From positions 1-56,958 of the forward strand of contig CALLFD010000157.1 of NCBI GenBank assembly GCA_937997605.1: DNA of 56,958 nt, written 5' to 3'. Positions 37,995 through 47,600 of this stretch are shown one piece after another. The notes beneath the pieces were generated by a model, which made no database searches, was not told where the DNA came from, and saw only the letters and a list, made by a program, of their open reading frames with translations. Origin of the DNA: an uncultured Collinsella sp. (GTDB taxonomy: Bacteria; Actinomycetota; Coriobacteriia; Coriobacteriales; Coriobacteriaceae). A program made the position numbers and the translations under genes. Position 1 is the first letter of the stretch, and every line of letters starts with the position of its first letter.

Positions 37995-40748
37995 TCACTC
38001 GTCCTGCTGAGCCGCGGGCCCATCGTTCGGCGTGGCCTGCCTGCGCGGGGCATGCCGGGAATTGATGTAGTCGTATGCGTAGGCGATCTCCGCGACGGGG
38101 ACCTCCACGTGGTAATGGGCGGAAATGTCAGAGAAGCTCGTGCGGAATGCCTCGACGAAATCGTTGTGTTCATTGGCGAAGCGCTGCTCGTCTGCGTAGT
38201 TCTCGATGGGGCTTCTGGTCACGAGGCGCTCCACGAGACAACACAGGTGCACGTAGAGCCCCATGCTCACACGAGCGCCAATCACGTCTCCGGTGAGCTG
38301 CTGGAGCCGCTCTGCGGCACTCTCGATTTCGCCGAAGAGCTTGTTGGGGTTAAGGATTGTGATGGACTCGACCACGTTCCTGAGGGTCATGTTCTTGACG
38401 AGATTCTGGTGGAACGTGCGCAAGCTGTCAGCGTCGAGCAAGCGTGCGAAGGCGCGGTCTATCTGGGCCGTTCCTTCGCCGGCGATGAGTTCCTCGAGCG
38501 AAATGAACGGGACTCCGTCGGCGTGCGGATTGTCCGTGCCGATGACCGAGCGCACGTTGTACTGGGAGAAGGCGGCATCCTCAGATCCGTTATTGGCGAG
38601 CTGCCGCCAGTCAACGGCGACAAGCCGCGCGGGGGACTCGCCAGGCAGGCTCTGCGCCACGAGATCGCGGATCCGCGCAGCTGCGTCAAGTCCGCCTTCG
38701 GAGCAGAAGACAATCGCGTCCGGTCGGGCGTTGCGCGCCACGATGTGATAATTACAGGTGCAAGCTGCCGCAGCATCGTCGAGAACCTCTCGCACGGAGC
38801 GACCCGCGATAAGTCCGGCGCCAACCTCCACCGCAAGGCCGGTAGAGGCGTTGTTGATGATGCCGAGCGTCATGCCGGAGGTGGATTCCATACTCTTATA
38901 AATATCCTGGAGCGATCCCATGTCCACGAGGATGACGACCTCGTCTGCGTAGGAGAAGCGGTCGATGATTTGCTGAAGAGGAACAGCGACGTCCGTAACC
39001 TTCTGGTCGTAGGGCATGTCGATGGCCTCGAAGACCCTCGTGTCAAGAATCCGATTGGCGGCGTCGGCGATGCTCGTGGCGGTCGAGTAGCCATGACTGA
39101 GGACGATACCGACGCTCCGACGACGCTTAGACGGGTCGAGTGCGAGTGCCGCATGCGCAAGGACGAGCAGACACGTGAGATCGTCGAGTGCGATGCCGAG
39201 CGTGGCCTTGAGTTCATCAGCGATGCAGGCGCAGACAGTAACGGCAAAGCGGTTGCGCTGGGCCACGACGCCGCGCATGCCGGAAAGCTCGCTTGCATGG
39301 GAGCTCTTCCAACGCGAGAGGCTTGCGGGCGGCCACAGCTGGAGGCAGATGCCCTGGGCGATTAGATGCGAGCTCTTTCGGGACAAATCGATCGAGTAGA
39401 GTTCGTTCACGGAAGTGACGACGCTGTCGGCGATCTGCTCGTATGCGTCGGACTTCGAGCGGCCCGGGTTTTGCCCGAACGCCAGGTAGTCCTCGAGGTC
39501 GCGGGCTCGCTCCACCAGCTGAGCGCTGCACGCGCCCCCATCAAGCGTGCCTTCGCGATAGCTCTCGTATGGCTCCAGCATGGCGTCGAGTACATGCCGT
39601 GCGCGGTCGTCCGCCTGGCTTTGGATGCTCCGGGTGGTGTCGATGAGCTGCATGTCGTTCTCGCTGCGCTCGAGTGCGGAGCCGGCAAGGATTGCGGAGG
39701 GAAGCTGGTAGGTGCGAATCTCCAGGCTGTCACCCTTCGTGTCTAGATAGGCCTCGGCGCAACAGTTGGTGATGCAGTCGCGCAGGCCGCGTACGTTCTC
39801 CTCGAAGTTGGTGCCGGCGAGGGCTCGGAAGGCTCCGCGACTTATGAGGATGTCGCGTCCTATGCGTCGGCCCTCCTCCTTGAGGAAGTGGAGAGTCAGT
39901 TCCTCACGCTCCTCCTGGGTGCGCTCGCGCAGAGACGGCACCTGGGCGGACATGGGGATGCGACGCGTGAGGCTGCGGCACTCGGTACTGTCTGCCTCGT
40001 TTGAGGTGGCAAAGATAAGGCGCACAGCAGGGGCTGGCACAATGGCGCCCGCCTGTGCGGAGGCCCACTCCAAGAGCGCGTCCTGGGCAGCGGGTGAGAG
40101 GGCGTCGACGTCCTTGAGATAAACGATGCCGCCGCTCGCCCGATCTGCAGGCCCGCCATCTGCGCACAGGTCGTGAGTGAGCGCGCGGGCATCGTCTGCG
40201 TAATGCGAGCAGTCGATGCTCACAAGCTTGGCTTCCTGCTGCAGGACGCCGACGTTCTTGCCGTATTCGAGGGCAAGTTCGGCGAGTAGACCCTTGCCGG
40301 TTCCCGAGGCGCCACAGAGCAGGATGGGCAGGCCAGCTGGCGGGTACTTGAGCGCGGCGCAGAGCTGGCTGATGCAGGGCGCAAGGCTCAGCTCGTGACC
40401 GATTGCGCGGTCGAAGTCGAGTCGCTCGCCGTTTCCGAGCGTGGCGAAGAGCTGCTCGACCGAAGGGTAGGTGCTACGCTCAATGCGAGACTGGAAGAAG
40501 CGTTCGAGGGAGCGGCGGTGGAAGTAGCACACCGGTCGTGCCCCTGCTTTCACCACGAGGCCAGCGCGCACGAGCTCGTTGAGATACTGACTTGCCAGGC
40601 TGCGCGAGATGGCGAGCGAGTCGGTTATAGATGCCGTGGTGAAGTGGTCGAGACGGTTCTGGATGCGCCCGCCCCGCGTGCTGCCAAGCTCGCGCGTGAT
40701 GCGATCGAGGTAGGCAAGCAGGTCTTTCTGTGTCTCGGGGATGTTCAT
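37995..40748 (-). CDS. LevR-like PTS-controlled AAA+ regulator
   Basis: A 917-residue transcription regulator for the adjacent mannose-family PTS operon. The order is an N-terminal winged helix (about 30-80), an AAA+ ATPase with Walker A GASGTGKG (146-153), a first PRD-like region, and an EIIA-mannose-like domain whose His552 (VLSHGYST) is the phosphorylation candidate. A C-terminal PRD follows. In Bacillus LevR the AAA+ domain contacts sigma-54 through GAFTGA; that loop is not recognisable here (see finding). The start has AAAGGAGGA upstream. The promoter side (40749-40960) and both ends of this gene are duplicated at 45395-45800. Likely read-out: fructan or sucrose uptake state. Confidence 0.85.
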   Translation of the reverse strand: MNIPETQKDLLAYLDRITRELGSTRGGRIQNRLDHFTTASITDSLAISRSLASQYLNELVRAGLVVKAGARPVCYFHRRSLERFFQSRIERSTYPSVEQLFATLGNGERLDFDRAIGHELSLAPCISQLCAALKYPPAGLPILLCGASGTGKGLLAELALEYGKNVGVLQQEAKLVSIDCSHYADDARALTHDLCADGGPADRASGGIVYLKDVDALSPAAQDALLEWASAQAGAIVPAPAVRLIFATSNEADSTECRSLTRRIPMSAQVPSLRERTQEEREELTLHFLKEEGRRIGRDILISRGAFRALAGTNFEENVRGLRDCITNCCAEAYLDTKGDSLEIRTYQLPSAILAGSALERSENDMQLIDTTRSIQSQADDRARHVLDAMLEPYESYREGTLDGGACSAQLVERARDLEDYLAFGQNPGRSKSDAYEQIADSVVTSVNELYSIDLSRKSSHLIAQGICLQLWPPASLSRWKSSHASELSGMRGVVAQRNRFAVTVCACIADELKATLGIALDDLTCLLVLAHAALALDPSKRRRSVGIVLSHGYSTATSIADAANRILDTRVFEAIDMPYDQKVTDVAVPLQQIIDRFSYADEVVILVDMGSLQDIYKSMESTSGMTLGIINNASTGLAVEVGAGLIAGRSVREVLDDAAAACTCNYHIVARNARPDAIVFCSEGGLDAAARIRDLVAQSLPGESPARLVAVDWRQLANNGSEDAAFSQYNVRSVIGTDNPHADGVPFISLEELIAGEGTAQIDRAFARLLDADSLRTFHQNLVKNMTLRNVVESITILNPNKLFGEIESAAERLQQLTGDVIGARVSMGLYVHLCCLVERLVTRSPIENYADEQRFANEHNDFVEAFRTSFSDISAHYHVEVPVAEIAYAYDYINSRHAPRRQATPNDGPAAQQDE

Positions 40749-41296
40749 GCGGCTGGTCCTCCTTTCGTCCTACACCTTACGGGCGGGGTGGTGCTCGGGA
40801 CGGGTTGGCGCCCGCGTTTTGTCACGGGCACGTGAACTTCGGCACTCCATGATACATCTGTAGTGACATATGGCAACTTCTCGACACCTGCGCTCGACAC
40901 AGCGAGCGGCAACAGCGCTGTCCGCCGAGCGCCTCACGGGCGTATCCCAACCGTAGGAGTGCGCTTTGCCACCTTTGACTGCCTCCCTGTCGGCAAGCGG
41001 CTCGCCGTTCGCTCCGTCTCTGACCACATCGCTCGAATCGGCTCTGCCGCCGGCGCTGTGGTGGCCGTCGTGCCCGCAAAGGTCATCAAGCAGGCCGACG
41101 AGGTCACCGCGGGCAAGGTCTCCCTCGTCGACGCACTCAGGAATCTGTAGGCGAGGCCCCTAAGGCCGCCTCGCTGTCGGCAGCCCGGGGCCATGTGCCA
41201 TCAGGGCACAGGACGAGTCCGGTCGCCGGAATGCGGCCGGACCCGTTGTTCGCGTGTTTTGCTGGGGGAGTCGCTGTGGCGACGAGGTTCACTGGC
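40749..41296. other. Spacer between regulator and GH32 gene
   Basis: 40749-40960 is the LevR promoter side and is duplicated at 45586-45800. A plus-strand frame ending at 41150 (VSDHIARIGSAAGAVVAV to ALRNL) reads like the C-terminus of a real protein, but it has no start of its own and I cannot name its family, so I treat it as a possible remnant. An imperfect GTCCGG-arm hairpin lies at 41218-41243. Confidence 0.4.
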
Positions 41297-42733
41297 TTAC
41301 TTTTCCTGTTCGCGCAGCCCCTTCGCCAAGGCTATGTTGGACAGTTTGAGTTCGCCATTCGTTACCGTAACAGCAAGCGAGTGGCCGAACTTCTCGCAGA
41401 CGCGTGTCGTGAGTGCGGTACCGTCGAGGTAGAGGACGAGGATGTTGTCGTCAACGATGAGCTGCAGGTGGTAAGAACGCCCGGACTCGAGCCAGACTGG
41501 CCTCCAAAGCCCCTTATCCATTACGCGGAACCACTTGTAACAGGGGCTCTTGTCGAACGAGAGCCGATTCGCGTCGAGGTCGAAGCGGTATTCGTACGAC
41601 TCGTCGGTCTCGAGATTCTTGTAGGCTCGAATTGAGAAGTCGCAAGCGTCCCTGAACGTCACGTCTGCCTCGAAGCAGAAAATCTCGCCTGCGTTTTCGG
41701 TGATTACGCACTCCGTTCGTTCGTGGTCTCCGCGAAGCTCGATATCCGGGACGGCATCAGGGCACTCGAACGCATCCTTTATGCTTTGGGGAGGGCGAAC
41801 GCCGAGGGTGCCATTGGGGCGCTGGTACACCTCATGGGGCATAAACGAGCCACCCCAAAGCCAGTTGGCCCGGTCATCGTCGTTCTCGCGCGTGGGGACC
41901 CAGCCGGACAGAATCCTGCGCGATCCGTCGAAGGCGGTCCGTCCGGCGTAATACGCCCTCCCGTCGAAGGCGTCATCTCTCGGCTTCTCCCACGGACCGT
42001 AGAGATCGCGGCTCATGCGGTAGACGATCTTGTTCTCGTCGCTGTACTCAGAGTAGACCAGGTACCACCAATCGCCAATTTTAAAAATGTCTGGCATTTC
42101 GAACATGGTGTAGAGGCCGGGGGCCCAGAAGTCGCCCTTGAACTGCCAGTGCTCGAGGTCCTTCGACGTAAAGTGAACGAGCCTGCCAGTTTGGAGGGTT
42201 TTGGAGGGGTCGTCTCCCTTACGCGTGCCCAGTACGAGGAGGTATTCCTTCCGGTCGTCATCCCATATTACGAAAGGGTCGCGCCAGTTGCGCCCATCGT
42301 ATCCTGGCTGAGGCGTGAGCTCTACTGCAACGCCCGTCTTTTTCCACGTCGCATAATCATCCGAGCAGGCCTTCGCCTGCATGAGCACCTGGGACGTTTT
42401 GCCTTCTCGCAGGTAGTTGCGGTTGAACCCGGTATAGAAAGCGCGTACCTCCCCTTTTGCCTCGTAAACGGTTCCGGCGTAGATGAACTGGTCTTGGTCG
42501 TCTTCTCCGCCGTGGGGGATCGCCGTTCCGTGTTCCTGGTACGTCACGAAGTCCTGGGTGGTCGCGAGCGACCACCCAAAGGGCTGTCCTTCGGCAAGCG
42601 GAGCGGGGTCGCGCGTGTCACGCTGGTGGTATAGATAGAACGTGCCGTCCTTGCCGAAGGGCATGACGTCTCCCACCCACACGTCCTTCGGTTGGTAGAA
42701 CAGGTGCTGGTTATTGGTCGGGACTTTGCGCAT
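41297..42733 (-). CDS. GH32 beta-fructosidase
   Basis: A 478-residue glycoside hydrolase of family 32, without a signal peptide, so acting in the cytoplasm on phosphorylated or imported fructosides such as sucrose 6-phosphate or levan oligosaccharides. The five-bladed propeller has the nucleophile Asp22 in WVGDVMPF (a variant of WMNDPNG), the transition-state Asp152 in NWRDPF, and the acid/base Glu212 in FEMPD (variant of ECPD). A C-terminal beta-sandwich domain follows from about 330. RBS AAGGAGGA. It is the last gene of the PTS operon, 29 bases after EIIA. Confidence 0.88.
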   Translation of the reverse strand: MRKVPTNNQHLFYQPKDVWVGDVMPFGKDGTFYLYHQRDTRDPAPLAEGQPFGWSLATTQDFVTYQEHGTAIPHGGEDDQDQFIYAGTVYEAKGEVRAFYTGFNRNYLREGKTSQVLMQAKACSDDYATWKKTGVAVELTPQPGYDGRNWRDPFVIWDDDRKEYLLVLGTRKGDDPSKTLQTGRLVHFTSKDLEHWQFKGDFWAPGLYTMFEMPDIFKIGDWWYLVYSEYSDENKIVYRMSRDLYGPWEKPRDDAFDGRAYYAGRTAFDGSRRILSGWVPTRENDDDRANWLWGGSFMPHEVYQRPNGTLGVRPPQSIKDAFECPDAVPDIELRGDHERTECVITENAGEIFCFEADVTFRDACDFSIRAYKNLETDESYEYRFDLDANRLSFDKSPCYKWFRVMDKGLWRPVWLESGRSYHLQLIVDDNILVLYLDGTALTTRVCEKFGHSLAVTVTNGELKLSNIALAKGLREQEK

Positions 42734-42762
42734 GTCTCGTCCTCCTTACTGTCGCGTCTTTC

Positions 42763-43167
42763 CTATTCGTCTTCTTCGTCAACGTCCGGAGTAAGATCTC
42801 CGAGGTAGACGAGCTGCTCTTTGGCTTGGGTGACGACATGCCTCACCACATCGGGAGTAAGCTGTCCGGCGTGGAGCGAGAGCTCGAGGGCCACGGGAAG
42901 GTTTACGCCGGTCACTATGAACGCGCCTCGCGGAGCCGAGCAGGCTACGAGCTGGTTTACGCTGCCCTGAAGGATGTCGGTGAGAACGAGGGTCTCGTCA
43001 TCTTCGGCGATGCCCTCGAATGCGCTGGCGAGCTTCTCCTCGAGCGGGGTTTCGTCTGTAAACGCGCAGACAACCCTGATGTCGTGCCCCGGTCCTATGA
43101 TGGCCTTGAGCGTGTCTCCGAGTCCGGCTGCCAGGCCGTAGTGCGATGCAATGATGATGTGCCTCAT
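42763..43167 (-). CDS. PTS EIIA, mannose family
   Basis: A 134-residue cytoplasmic phosphocarrier. His9 in IIIASHYGLAAG is the phosphorylation site, and LVLTDILQGSVNQ and ALELSL are family motifs. It has a separate EIIA rather than the fused EIIAB seen in E. coli ManX, and an acidic tail (DVDEEDE). It lies 33 bases after EIID. Confidence 0.92.
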   Translation of the reverse strand: MRHIIIASHYGLAAGLGDTLKAIIGPGHDIRVVCAFTDETPLEEKLASAFEGIAEDDETLVLTDILQGSVNQLVACSAPRGAFIVTGVNLPVALELSLHAGQLTPDVVRHVVTQAKEQLVYLGDLTPDVDEEDE

Positions 43168-43200
43168 AATGCGTCCTTTGTGGGTTGGTCTAGCCCTAGG

Positions 43201-44061
43201 CTAGGCAGCAAGAATGCCGAAAGCCGCGCACACCCACGAGATGATGAGGATGCCGAGGACAATCTTGTTGATGCTGACCTTGCGCTTGACGAGGGCGTAG
43301 ACGATGGCTGTGGCTATTACGGGCAGCATGCCGACCATGATTTGGTCGAGGATGCCCGTCTGGACGTCGAGCGTGACGTCACCCATGGTGAACGTGAGAC
43401 CACACGAGACCTTGATGACGGTGGGGATGAGCACACCGACGACCATCATGCCAAGTGCCGACGTCGACTCGGTGAAAACGGACATCTTCTCGGCAAGGGT
43501 CGTGAAGAGCTTGTCGCCGAACTTATAGCCTATGCGCCAGTCAAAGAGCTTCCATACGAAGATGGCGATGGCGACGGCGAGCCAGAGAAGCACGCCGACG
43601 GGGTTTCCCGCCTGTCCCATGTAGGCGGCGATGGAGCCGAAGATGGTGGGGATGAGGATGGCGAAGATCGTATCGCCGACTCCTGAGAGGGAGCCCATGA
43701 GGCCAATCTTAAGGTCTTGGACCGCGTCGATGGCGTCATTGTGCCCCTTGTCCTCCAAGGCTAGGCCGGCGCCGAGGAGCAGGCCGCTTACCTGGGGAGT
43801 CGCATTGTAATAGCGATAGGTGCTCAGAAGTGACCTGCGGTAGCCCTCCTCGTCTCCTGCATAGATCTTGCGCAGGGCGGGTTCGGTTGCGAACATGACC
43901 GCCGGGGCACACTGGGACTCATAGTTATAGATGGACGCGCCGAGCATCCAGCGGCGGCCGCAACGGTCGAGATCGGAAACGGTGAGGACTGGCTGGTACG
44001 TTCCGTCTGCCAGGCGGGTTGGCGCTTCGTTTGCCTTGGTGGCGTTAACTTCGTTACTCAT
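43201..44061 (-). CDS. PTS EIID, mannose family
   Basis: A 286-residue membrane subunit that forms the transport unit with EIIC. It shows the family regions RRWMLGASIYNYE, GLMGSLSGVGDTIF, and a C-terminal hydrophobic hairpin. Its start overlaps the EIIC stop by eight bases. Confidence 0.92.
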   Translation of the reverse strand: MSNEVNATKANEAPTRLADGTYQPVLTVSDLDRCGRRWMLGASIYNYESQCAPAVMFATEPALRKIYAGDEEGYRRSLLSTYRYYNATPQVSGLLLGAGLALEDKGHNDAIDAVQDLKIGLMGSLSGVGDTIFAILIPTIFGSIAAYMGQAGNPVGVLLWLAVAIAIFVWKLFDWRIGYKFGDKLFTTLAEKMSVFTESTSALGMMVVGVLIPTVIKVSCGLTFTMGDVTLDVQTGILDQIMVGMLPVIATAIVYALVKRKVSINKIVLGILIISWVCAAFGILAA

Positions 44062-44827
44062 CTTCCAGACCTCCAGCGTCGAGGGCGTTTACGGACGGAT
44101 TGCTGTGCGACTTGTAGTACTCGATGGCCGCGGCGGCACCGAGCAGGGCAATGGGGAGAATGCTTATCTGCAGGTAGGCGGCCAGAACGAAGCCAACGAT
44201 GGCGTAGGCGATGAATTTCTTCATTGGCATGAAGGACAGAAGCATCGCAAGGCCGACGACGGGGAGGATACCGGCGGCGATGGAGAGGCCGGTCGTGAAC
44301 CAGGAGGGCATGACGGAGAGGAAAGCGTTGACGGCATCGGCGCCAAAGAGCAGTACGGCAAACGTGGGGATGGCCGCCGTAAGGCCATAGAAGACCGGAC
44401 CGAGGAAAAGTACGCTCTTCATCTGCGAGTACTTGCCCTCTTCGGCAAAGCGCTGCGAGGTACGCCCGAGGAAGCCGTTTGCCGTCTTGGCGATGACGTC
44501 GAGCTGAAGGCCGAGCATGCCGACTGCGATTCCGGCGGCAACGCCGACGCTCGCCTCCTGACCCGAGGTGATGGCAACGACGGCGCCAATGATGGCGGCA
44601 GTGGGATAGTCGGGGACGGAGGCTCCTCCCATGGCCGCCACGCCCAGGCTCATGAGTTGGACGATGGCGCCGACGGCGAGGCCGGTTACGGGGTCGCCGA
44701 GCGCAAGTCCGACGAACCATGCTGGCGTGACGGACATGTTCGTGAGAATTTGTCCCGCGTTCTTCTCGGCTCCGTAGATGAAGGCGATGAGTGTAACGAC
44801 GGCTATCTGGATGATGGATGGTGTCAT
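44054..44827 (-). CDS. PTS EIIC, mannose family
   Basis: A 257-residue membrane subunit with about seven to eight helices and the family segments GDPVTGLAVGA, VAAMGGASVPDYP and LGLQLDV. RBS AAGGGAG. Partner of EIID; it forms the sugar channel. The regulator type and GH32 partner point to fructose or a fructoside as substrate. Confidence 0.92.
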   Translation of the reverse strand: MTPSIIQIAVVTLIAFIYGAEKNAGQILTNMSVTPAWFVGLALGDPVTGLAVGAIVQLMSLGVAAMGGASVPDYPTAAIIGAVVAITSGQEASVGVAAGIAVGMLGLQLDVIAKTANGFLGRTSQRFAEEGKYSQMKSVLFLGPVFYGLTAAIPTFAVLLFGADAVNAFLSVMPSWFTTGLSIAAGILPVVGLAMLLSFMPMKKFIAYAIVGFVLAAYLQISILPIALLGAAAAIEYYKSHSNPSVNALDAGGLEDE

Positions 44828-44842
44828 AAGTTCACTCCCTTG

Positions 44843-45331
44843 CTAAAGCGTGATGATGCTGGAGAGCTCTACGGGCTTGTCGGCCGGCACATAGCGAACG
44901 GTGATGTCGCAGCCGGTGCCAGCAATCGCTCGATATGCGGGCAGCTCGTCTTTGGTGACGTAGGCGCGACTGCTCACCTGGACGGCGTCTGACCCCTCTT
45001 CGGGAAAGACTGTGCCTCCGACCACGAGTGTGGGAACAACCTGGCCCGTCTGTATGACGTCGAGGATGGTCTGGGGGTCTCGCGCCACGATGAAGACCGT
45101 GTGGTCGTCGTACTTGCCCGCCCGATAGTTCGTGAGAGCCGTCTCCTTGTTGATAATGGAGAGGGCGACTCCCGAGGGCTTTGCCATCCGCATGGCGGCC
45201 TTCTTGGTCGGGTCGTTGGCGACGATGTCATCGATGACCATGAGACGCTGCGGACGGAACTCGGGTACCCACTGGGTTGCCACTATGCCGTGTAGCAGGC
45301 GGTTGTCGATGCGTGCTGCGATGATGCTCAT
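44843..45331 (-). CDS. PTS EIIB, mannose family
   Basis: A 162-residue cytoplasmic subunit phosphorylated at His14 (RIDNRLLHGIVATQW), which passes phosphate to the incoming sugar. ATG at 45331 is the correct family start (MSIIAARIDNR); an upstream in-frame start is in the duplicated leader. It is the first gene of the operon and is preceded by the deleted LevR copy rather than a clean promoter region. Confidence 0.92.
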   Translation of the reverse strand: MSIIAARIDNRLLHGIVATQWVPEFRPQRLMVIDDIVANDPTKKAAMRMAKPSGVALSIINKETALTNYRAGKYDDHTVFIVARDPQTILDVIQTGQVVPTLVVGGTVFPEEGSDAVQVSSRAYVTKDELPAYRAIAGTGCDITVRYVPADKPVELSSIITL

Positions 45332-45394
45332 GTGATGTTGGCTTCCTTCCTTTGCTTGCGTGACGTGTTTCGGCATGGCCTGTGCCGAAGCGCG

Positions 45395-45585
45395 TCATTC
45401 GTCCTGCCGGGCCGCGGACCCGTCGTTCAGCGTGGCCTGCCTGCGCGGGGCATGCCGGGAATTGATGTAGTCGTATGCGTAGGCGATCTCCGCGACGGGG
45501 ACCTCCACGTGGTAATGGGCGGAAATGTCAGAGAAGCTCGTGCGGAATGCGATCGAGGTAGGCTCTGTGTCTCGGGGATGTTCAT
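45395..45585 (-). pseudogene. Internally deleted second LevR gene
   Basis: The first ~11 codons (start at 45585) and the last ~50 codons (45395-45550) of the regulator at 37995-40748 are joined directly, removing about 2.55 kb. The joint lies at a shared ATGC, as expected for microhomology-mediated deletion. A further 11 bases are lost near the start. The upstream leader is preserved. Confidence 0.85.
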
Positions 45586-45800
45586 GCGGCTGGTCCTCCT
45601 TTCGCCACACACCTTACGGGCGGGGTGGTGCGCGGAACGGGTTGGCGCCAGTGTTTCGTCACGGGCGCGTGCACTTCGGCACTCCATGCTACATCTGAGT
45701 GGCATATGGCGACTTCTCGACACTCGCGCTCGACACAGCGAGCGGAAATGGCGCTGCCTGCCGAGCGCCTCGCGGGCGCATCCCGACCGCAGAAGTGAGC
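45586..45800. repeat. Duplicate of LevR upstream region
   Basis: Matches 40749-40960 in the same orientation with scattered substitutions (for example TTACGGGCGGGGTGGTG and CTCGACACAGCGAGCGG in both). Together with the regulator copies it brackets the PTS-GH32 operon. Confidence 0.8.
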
Positions 45801-45878
45801 GCGAAGGCTCGTCGAAGTGCTGGGTGGGGGACCAGCGGTCTGGATACGCGGTTTCGTTCGGCGAAGGCGGCGAGGCGA

Positions 45879-46241
45879 ATGGCATGGCGAACGTACGGGT
45901 TTGACGTGAACGGGTTGCCCGTGGCGGCGTGGTATCGGGAGGAGACGGTCGAGCAGGTGCTCGCGCCGCTGCTCGCCCGTCTCGCGCGCTCGCATCAGGA
46001 GAAGGGGTCGCAGGCCCATCTCGGCAACCCGGTGCGCATACGCTATTGCGACCGGGACGGCCACGTGTCGCGAACGGATATCGTCCGCCAGGTGGACGTC
46101 GCGCCGCGAAATGCAGACTCGCCTCAATCGTCGGTAAGGGGTGCCGCGGGCGATACGATGGAATCCACGGACCGCACCGCGCCGCCGAGATTGCGACGCG
46201 AACGCAGGCGATGCGCCCGAAAAACTCCTCCGCGCATGTAG
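45879..46241 (+). pseudogene. Remnant of YggC/uridine-kinase-like gene
   Basis: ATG at 45879 has a GAGG site and opens with FDVNGLPVAAWYREETVEQV and LAPLLARLARSHQEKG. That is the N-terminal segment that precedes the P-loop in YggC-type nucleoside/sugar kinases. The P-loop and everything after it are missing; instead a short unrelated frame follows. I read it as the 5' end of a kinase gene after an internal deletion. The source of the downstream residues is unknown. Confidence 0.5.
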
Positions 46242-46265
46242 GGCGAAACGCCAGATTGGAGCTCC

Positions 46266-47466
46266 ATGAACGATTTCTCCTTCTACTCCCCCACCCGCTT
46301 TGTCTTTGGGCGAAAAGCGACCGACAAGGTTGGGGGACTCTGTCCGCCTCCGGCTACCGCTGAGCGCTCATTGTCTACGGCAGGGGTTCCGCAGTTCGCT
46401 GCGGAACGCTCGTCCGCGTGAGGGCATCGCTCGATGCCGCGGGCGTGGAGCACATCGGGCTTGGAGGGGTGCGTCCAAACCCCGAAATAGGCTTGGCACG
46501 AGAAGGCGTCGAGCTCGCACGGGCAAACGACGCCGACATCATCCTGCCCGTGGGCGGCGGCTCCGTCATGGACTGCGCGAAGGCCATCGCACTGGGGCGG
46601 TATACGACGGCGACGTATGGGACTTCTTCCGCAAGCGCGCCGTTCCCGCCGACCGCATCGACGTCGCCTGCGTGGTGACCATCCCCGCATCCGGTTCCGA
46701 GGCCTCTAACTCCTGCGTTATCAGCAACGACGAGGAGCACCTCAAATGCAGCATTAACACGGACCTCAACCGCCCGGCCATCGCCTTCCTCGACCCGGAG
46801 CTGACCTTCAGCCTGCCCGCCTGCCAGACCGCCGCGGGAGTGACCGACATGATCGCCCATATCATGGAGCGACTCTTCTCCGGCGAGCCCGCCGTGGGCG
46901 TAACCGACAACATCGCCTGCGGGCTAGTGCGCGCCGCGAGGGAGGCGGCGCCCAAGGTGATGGAGAACCCCGATGACTACGACGCCCGCGCCGAGATCAT
47001 GTGGGTGGGTACGCTCGCCCATAACGCCCTGCGCGACGGCGATTGGACCTGCCGCGGCCTTGAGCACGAGCTATCCGCACTGGACACCAAGATCACGCAC
47101 GGCGCCGGCCTCGCCGTCATCTTCCCCGCCTGGATGCGCTACGTATGGCGAGAGCACCCTGAGCGCTTCCTGGAGTTCAGCGCCCAGGCCCTTGGCATCG
47201 AACCCATCGATTCGGACGCGGACGAGCTCGATGTGGAGGTAACCCCCGAGCAGGCAATCGAGTACGCGGTCGAAGCGACCATCGACGAGCTGCAGGATTT
47301 CTTCGTCTCGCTGGGAATGCCGCGCGCGCTATCGGAGTTCGGAGTCACCGAGGACGATATCGAAAAGATGATTCCGGGCCTCAAGATCAACCGCGGAGAG
47401 CTCTTCGGCAGCTTCAGGAAGCTCACGCTGGACAACGCGAGAAAGATTTACCGCAGCGCACTCTAG
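46266..47466 (+). pseudogene. Iron-containing alcohol dehydrogenase, frameshifted
   Basis: A group III (BDH/YqhD-like) Fe-alcohol dehydrogenase gene of about 400 codons. ATG at 46266 with GGAG opens MNDFSFYSPTRFVFGRKATD. The frame then shifts near 46337, meets a TGA near 46361, runs as LDAAGVEHIGLGG to VGGGSVMDCAKAIAL in a second frame, and shifts again near 46595, where one G of a G run seems lost. It continues to the stop at 47466 with metal-ligand motifs GVTDMIAH, EHELSA and THGAGLA intact. Two shifts and a stop make activity unlikely unless they are sequencing errors. Confidence 0.85.
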
Positions 47467-47555
47467 GAAACAGATGCCAGTCCCCCACGGGCGAGCAGCA
47501 CGGCGGCCCCCGCAAACCAGAAACGGCGCCGCTCCCGCGACGCCGTCATATTCCC

Positions 47556-47600
47556 TGGTGCCCCCGGGCGGATTCGAACCGTCGACACCCGCTTTAGGAG
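47556..47600 (-). tRNA. 3' fragment of tRNA-Arg(CCT), element attachment site
   Basis: On the minus strand 47600 to 47556 reads from the anticodon loop CTCCTAA through the AGCGG stem, the T arm with GGTTCGAATCC, and the acceptor strand ending in CACCA. The 5' half of the tRNA is absent; upstream sequence belongs to the integrated element. This is the typical left junction of a tyrosine-recombinase element that uses a tRNA 3' end. A weak ACGGCG/CGCCGT hairpin follows at 47523-47546. The complete tRNA should be at the other end, outside the window. Confidence 0.85.
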
